This document shows, piece by piece, positions 50,309-53,855 of a stretch of 53,855 nucleotides of DNA. The stretch lies in NCBI RefSeq assembly GCF_025363195.1, contig NZ_JANYEK010000100.1:1-53855 (forward strand), in the 5' to 3' direction. The notes under the pieces are model-generated. The model did no database searches. It saw only the letters and a program-made list of their open reading frames with translations, and was not told the origin of the DNA. Each line of letters begins with the position of its first letter. Position 1 is the stretch's first letter. The stretch is from Sphingomonas sp. (lineage in GTDB: Bacteria > Pseudomonadota > Alphaproteobacteria > Sphingomonadales > Sphingomonadaceae). Both the position numbers and the translations under genes were made by a program.

Positions 50309-50369
50309 GAGCCGATCGTTTCGGACTCGATCGCCGGGCCGGTGTGAGGCTCAATTGGGGAGGGTTCAG

Positions 50370-53162
50370 ATGAAGGCAATCGCTAAACAATTCGGGCATG
50401 GCCATCGCATGCAACTGCTTGGCGGGTCGCTTTTGGCCGGGCTTGCGGGCATCGCGCTGCCCACGGCGGCATATGCTCAGGCCGCCGTGCCGGGTACGAC
50501 CAAGGCGCAGGCCGGGGATCCTACCGTCAGCAATCCCGACGAGATCGTCGTCACCGGGATCCGCGCCAGCTTGGCGCGTGCGATCGATGTGAAGCGCAAT
50601 GCCGATCTCATCGTCGATTCCATCGCGTCCGAGGATCTCGGCAAGTTTCCCGATTCGAACGTCGCCGAATCGCTCCAGCGCATCACCGGCGTGTCGATCG
50701 ACCGGTCGGGTGGGGAAGGCCAGTTCGTGACGGTGCGCGGCTTCGGCCCGTCGTTCAACACCGTGCTGGTCAACGGGCGCTCGATCGCGACCGAAAATCC
50801 TGGCCGGGCGTTCAGCTTCGATCTGCTCGCCGCCGAACTGATTTCCGGCGCGGACGTCTACAAGAGCAGCAACGCCACGTTGCAGGATGGCGGCATCGGC
50901 GCGACGATCAACGTCAAGACCGCGCGCCCGCTCGATATCAAGGGCACGAAGGTCATCCTGTCGGGCAAGGCGAATTACGAGAAACTGTCGGACAAGTTCG
51001 CCGGCGATGCATTCGGACTGATCAGCACCCGGACGGATGACGGGCGGCTCGGTGCCTTGATCGCGGTGTCGTATCAGCGGCGCAAGTCGCAGGTGAACCA
51101 GCTTGCCACCAACGGCTATTATCGCACCGATCTTCCGCAATTGGGTTTGACCAACGTCAACGTCCCGCAGAATTTCGACCAGATCGTCGATCGTCAGGAT
51201 CGCGAGCGGATCGGCGTCAACGCCACGATCCAGTATCGCCCGACCGACACGGTTTTGCTGACGCTGGACGGGCTGTACAACAAGTTTACGGTCGCCTCGC
51301 AGGCGAGCAGCATCGGGCACTTCTTCTCGCCCGGCGAATTTACCGCAGCGACGATCGACGGCAACCGGACCGTGACGAAGCTGACGCAGAGCATCAACGG
51401 CCATACCGATTTCATCAACCGGACGTTCAATCGCCCGACCGAAATTCGTGCGATCGGCCTGAACGCGAAATGGGATCCGACCGACCTGATTACCGTCACG
51501 TCGGATTCGAGCTACTCCCGGGCGAAGTCGAACGATGGCGGGAACGAGATTTTCGCGGTCGTCGGGTTCAACAACATCGTGTCCTTCGACAATACAGCGG
51601 GCGGCTTGCCGAGTTTGACCGGTCAGTCGAGCTTTACGGACAACGTTACCGGTCGCGCGCATTTCGCGACGCGGGAAGGCTTCGACATCAGCGAAGAGGT
51701 TTACGAACAGAAGGTCGATGCGGTGTTCCGCGCCGACAGCGGCGCGTTGAAGGCGATCAAGATCGGTGCCTATTTTCTCGACCGGACCAAGGATAACGCG
51801 CTGATCCGCACCGACGCGAATGTCGGTTGCGCCTATTGCGGCTATGCCATTCCGGTGCCGGCCGGGCTGTTGCAGCCGTTCAATCCCGGATCATTCTTCA
51901 ATGGCCAAGGGAACTTCCCCCGCCAATGGCTGACGTTCAACGCGGAAAACTATTTCAGCTTCCTGGAATCGACTGCCGCCGCCAACGCGCAGGATGCAGC
52001 AGTCGGTCGTCCGGTCGGCAGTTTGGCCGCCTTCCTTGCCGCCAATAACGGCTATAAAGCGGTCCGCTATCCCGACAGTTTCAGGATTGGCGAGCGGATT
52101 GTCGGCGGGTATGCGCAGACCGATTTCGCGGGCGACTTTGTCGGCCTGCCCTGGTCGGGCAGCCTGGGCCTGCGTTATGTCCATACCGATGTCAGTTCGA
52201 ACGGGTCGCAGCGGGTGCTGCTCGATCTGCGCGTCATCCCCGGCGATACGACGTCCTATACCGGCGTCTATGCCGCCACCGCTGCACCGGTGCTGCGCAA
52301 ATCATCGTACGACGATTTCCTGCCAAGCGTGAACGTGAAGGTGAACTTCGCCAATGACGTGATCGGGCGGCTGGCCGCATCGCGAACTGTCACCCGTCCG
52401 GATCTTACCTTGCTTGCGCCCCGCGTCAGCTTCACCAATTTGCGCCCCGGCAATCTGCAGGCAAGCGGGGGAAATCCAAATCTTCAGCCGTACAAGTCGA
52501 CCAATTTCGATGGTTCGTTCGAGTGGTACTATCAGAAGGGCGGCTATTTCACTGTCGCGGCTTTCTACAAGCGGGTGAATAATTTTATCGTCAGCCAGGT
52601 TGCGCCGGAACCGTTCACCGTCGCGAATGCCGATAATGTGTTTCCAGGCGGGATTGCGACGTTCAACGTGCTGCGGCCACGCAACCTGTCCTCGGCCGAT
52701 GTCTACGGCGTCGAAATCGGTTTCCAACACACCTTCAATTACCTGCCGTCGCCGCTAGACGGGCTGGGCATCACCGCCAATGCCACGTTCGTCAAAAGCA
52801 ATACCGGCAACGGTTCGGGAACTGGCGGGAGCGCCTATCCGCTCGAAGGTCTGGGCAACAGCCAGAACGCGGTGCTGTTCTACGAAAAAGGCCCGGTGCA
52901 GGCGCGTATCGCCTATAACCGTCGCGACAAGTTCGTGCAGACCTTGGCCAACGGCACCGGAGGCGATCCGATCTTCGTCCAGCCGCTTGGCCAGTTCGAT
53001 GCCTCGGCGCGCTATGCGGTGACGAAGAACGTCACGGTGTTCGTCGAGGGTGTGAACATCACCAACGCCAAGACACAGCGTCAGGGGCTTTACGACAATC
53101 AGTTCCTCGCCTTGGTCGATACGGGCGCGCGCTATGCGATCGGCGCACGCTTCGAATTCTGA
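50370..53162 (+). CDS. TonB-dependent receptor, probable carbohydrate uptake
   Basis: This 930-residue outer-membrane receptor has a signal peptide (LLAGLAGIALPTAAYAQ), a TonB box (EIVVTGIRASLARAIDVKR), the plug with SEDLGKFPDSNVAESLQRIT, GVSIDRSGGEGQFVTVRGFG and LVNGRSIATENPGRAFSFDL, and a barrel ending in GARYAIGARFEF. The GIRASL...KFPDxNVAESLQRIxGV pattern marks the large Xanthomonas/Caulobacter-type subfamily, often linked to plant or oligosaccharide uptake. The neighbouring alpha-galactosidase supports an alpha-galactoside or similar sugar as ligand. The ATG at 50370 follows GGGGAGG. Confidence 0.94.
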   Translation: MKAIAKQFGHGHRMQLLGGSLLAGLAGIALPTAAYAQAAVPGTTKAQAGDPTVSNPDEIVVTGIRASLARAIDVKRNADLIVDSIASEDLGKFPDSNVAESLQRITGVSIDRSGGEGQFVTVRGFGPSFNTVLVNGRSIATENPGRAFSFDLLAAELISGADVYKSSNATLQDGGIGATINVKTARPLDIKGTKVILSGKANYEKLSDKFAGDAFGLISTRTDDGRLGALIAVSYQRRKSQVNQLATNGYYRTDLPQLGLTNVNVPQNFDQIVDRQDRERIGVNATIQYRPTDTVLLTLDGLYNKFTVASQASSIGHFFSPGEFTAATIDGNRTVTKLTQSINGHTDFINRTFNRPTEIRAIGLNAKWDPTDLITVTSDSSYSRAKSNDGGNEIFAVVGFNNIVSFDNTAGGLPSLTGQSSFTDNVTGRAHFATREGFDISEEVYEQKVDAVFRADSGALKAIKIGAYFLDRTKDNALIRTDANVGCAYCGYAIPVPAGLLQPFNPGSFFNGQGNFPRQWLTFNAENYFSFLESTAAANAQDAAVGRPVGSLAAFLAANNGYKAVRYPDSFRIGERIVGGYAQTDFAGDFVGLPWSGSLGLRYVHTDVSSNGSQRVLLDLRVIPGDTTSYTGVYAATAAPVLRKSSYDDFLPSVNVKVNFANDVIGRLAASRTVTRPDLTLLAPRVSFTNLRPGNLQASGGNPNLQPYKSTNFDGSFEWYYQKGGYFTVAAFYKRVNNFIVSQVAPEPFTVANADNVFPGGIATFNVLRPRNLSSADVYGVEIGFQHTFNYLPSPLDGLGITANATFVKSNTGNGSGTGGSAYPLEGLGNSQNAVLFYEKGPVQARIAYNRRDKFVQTLANGTGGDPIFVQPLGQFDASARYAVTKNVTVFVEGVNITNAKTQRQGLYDNQFLALVDTGARYAIGARFEF

Positions 53163-53183
53163 GGCCTTTCTCCCGACAACTTG

Positions 53184-53215
53184 GGCGCGCGGTTCATCAC
53201 CGCGCGCCTTTTTTT
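53184..53215 (+). terminator. Rho-independent terminator of the receptor gene
   Basis: A perfect ten-pair stem (GGCGCGCGGT and ACCGCGCGCC) with a five-base loop is followed by seven T residues, 21 bases after the receptor stop codon. It also lies at the end of the convergent alpha-galactosidase gene, whose strand has no T tract after it. Confidence 0.92.
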
Positions 53216-53855
53216 ATGTGCAACGGGTAAGATGGAGCACGAACCCGGTTTCGGGATGAAGGCGCGGTGGCTGGATTCCGGCGTGCATCAGCGCATCGCC
53301 ATGCACGACCACGCCTTTCCGCCACGCTTGTACGAGCGGTGAGCGGGCAGGGAGTGTGCCCGGCCAGACCAGGTCGACCTGATAGTCTGCGGCGGGATCG
53401 ATCCCCGCCAGCCGCACCGGAGCGGGGAAAGACGCGCGCTGTTCGCTGATTGAGGTGTAGGACAGCAACGCCTCGCTGCGATCCTCTGCGACGATGGCAA
53501 ACGCGATGACGCCCTCTGCGGAGTCGAGCCGGACCAGAGCACCCGAATGGATGAGCGCGCGGTGTGTTTTGTGGAGCGCGATCCCCGCCGTCAATTCCGC
53601 AGTCTCTGCATCGTCGAGCGCGCGCAGATCGAGTTCCATGCCCATATGGCCGAACATTGCGGTCTGGACGCGGAGTGCCATCGACAGTCTCCGCCCGGTG
53701 ATGTGGCACGTCCCCGGCCCGACATGCGTACCGAGCAGTTCGGCAGGAAGGAAATGCGAGGCGCCCCGCTGAATCGTGAGCCGGTCGAGCGCGTCGTTCG
53801 AATCCGACGTCCAGATGCGGTCGGTGCGGGCAAGCATGCCGTAATCGGCGCGTCC
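53214..53855 (-). CDS. Alpha-galactosidase GH36, C-terminal part (cut by window edge)
   Basis: The last 214 codons of a glycoside hydrolase family 36 protein are present; the 5' part lies beyond the right edge. The frame stays open to the window end (GRADYGML). The segment contains RTDRIWTSDSNDALDR, which matches the conserved WTSDxND stretch holding the acid/base Asp of GH36 enzymes, followed by SHFLPAELLGTHVGPGTCHI and GHMGMELDLRALDD. GH36 enzymes release terminal alpha-galactose from melibiose, raffinose and related sugars. No export signal can be judged. Its proximity to the receptor suggests a joint sugar-utilisation role. Confidence 0.88.
   Translation of the reverse strand, partial: GRADYGMLARTDRIWTSDSNDALDRLTIQRGASHFLPAELLGTHVGPGTCHITGRRLSMALRVQTAMFGHMGMELDLRALDDAETAELTAGIALHKTHRALIHSGALVRLDSAEGVIAFAIVAEDRSEALLSYTSISEQRASFPAPVRLAGIDPAADYQVDLVWPGTLPARSPLVQAWRKGVVVHGDALMHAGIQPPRLHPETGFVLHLTRCT

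Larger units (their letters stand above)
50106..50369. promoter_or_regulatory. Control region of the second TonB-dependent receptor
   Basis: This 264-base gap carries no convincing gene. Its first half is ordinary GC-rich DNA; the second half changes to an AT-rich stretch (50264-50310) with a consensus-like promoter and a dyad, then a GGGGAGG ribosome site immediately before the receptor ATG. Confidence 0.55.

Noticed and set aside
50286..51662. A 458-codon minus-strand frame opposite the second receptor
   Set aside because: The receptor on the plus strand has signal peptide, TonB box and plug motifs; the antisense frame has none.
1..53855. CRISPR arrays, tRNA or rRNA genes, insertion sequences, prophage or toxin-antitoxin modules
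   Set aside because: No regularly spaced direct repeats, no cloverleaf-like sequences, no transposase or integrase motifs and no typical small toxin/antitoxin pairs were seen. The repeats found are short dispersed palindromes.

Overview
The window is GC-rich chromosomal DNA that looks like a motile member of the Sphingomonadaceae (Alphaproteobacteria, Sphingomonas-like). Supporting signs are an ALAS-type hemA (C4 haem pathway), a MipZ division-site ATPase, two TonB-dependent receptors, a LuxR-HTH/DUF4019 membrane regulator and short palindromic repeats of the type scattered through sphingomonad genomes. No tRNA, rRNA, CRISPR array, insertion sequence or prophage was found.

Positions 1-33122 hold a nearly complete flagellar gene set. 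On the minus strand, one long co-directional unit runs from a sigma-54 activator (FlbD-like, 11718) through fliE, F, G, H, I, J, K, L, M, N, O, P, Q and perhaps the first codons of fliR at the left edge. Many genes overlap by four bases (ATGA). Flagellin (fliC) points the other way from 11989 and ends in a strong terminator, followed by an unrelated TonB-dependent receptor. A second minus-strand unit (22006 to 15670) carries a second MotA/MotB-like pair, flgA, flgM, flgN, a stand-alone lytic transglycosylase, flhA and fliA (sigma-28). Divergent from it, flgBCDEFGHIJKL runs on the plus strand (22416-31255), followed by the canonical motA and motB.

Regulation can partly be read from the DNA. 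A near-perfect sigma-54 promoter (22361-22376) precedes flgB. A shared CCCGGCAA-N7-CCG element lies both upstream of flgB and between flbD and fliC, and is a candidate FlbD enhancer. Matching sigma-28-like promoters precede fliC and flgM, so FliA would drive flagellin and also the flgM-to-fliA segment that encodes its own anti-sigma factor and itself.

Positions 33147-50105 are mostly housekeeping genes: a DUF3429 protein, hemA with a DUF695 gene, murI, plsY-dprA, a LuxR/DUF4019 regulator cut short by a stop codon, topA, a small Sel1 protein, panC, mipZ with a membrane J-domain protein, phosphomannomutase/phosphoglucomutase, a cyclopropane fatty acid synthase, a Tat-exported molybdopterin protein with a cytochrome b, a flavin reductase and a TauE/SafE permease. 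Positions 50106-53855 start what looks like a sugar-uptake locus: a large TonB-dependent receptor behind a consensus promoter with an overlapping dyad, converging on the 3' end of a GH36 alpha-galactosidase.

No clearly new multi-gene system was recognised. The most notable points are repeats inserted in the export leaders of fliP and flgI, the in-frame stop in the DUF4019 gene, a FliM without the CheY-binding motif, an FlgH without a lipobox, the second stator pair, the separated rod-cap and muramidase functions, and several new-looking operator dyads.
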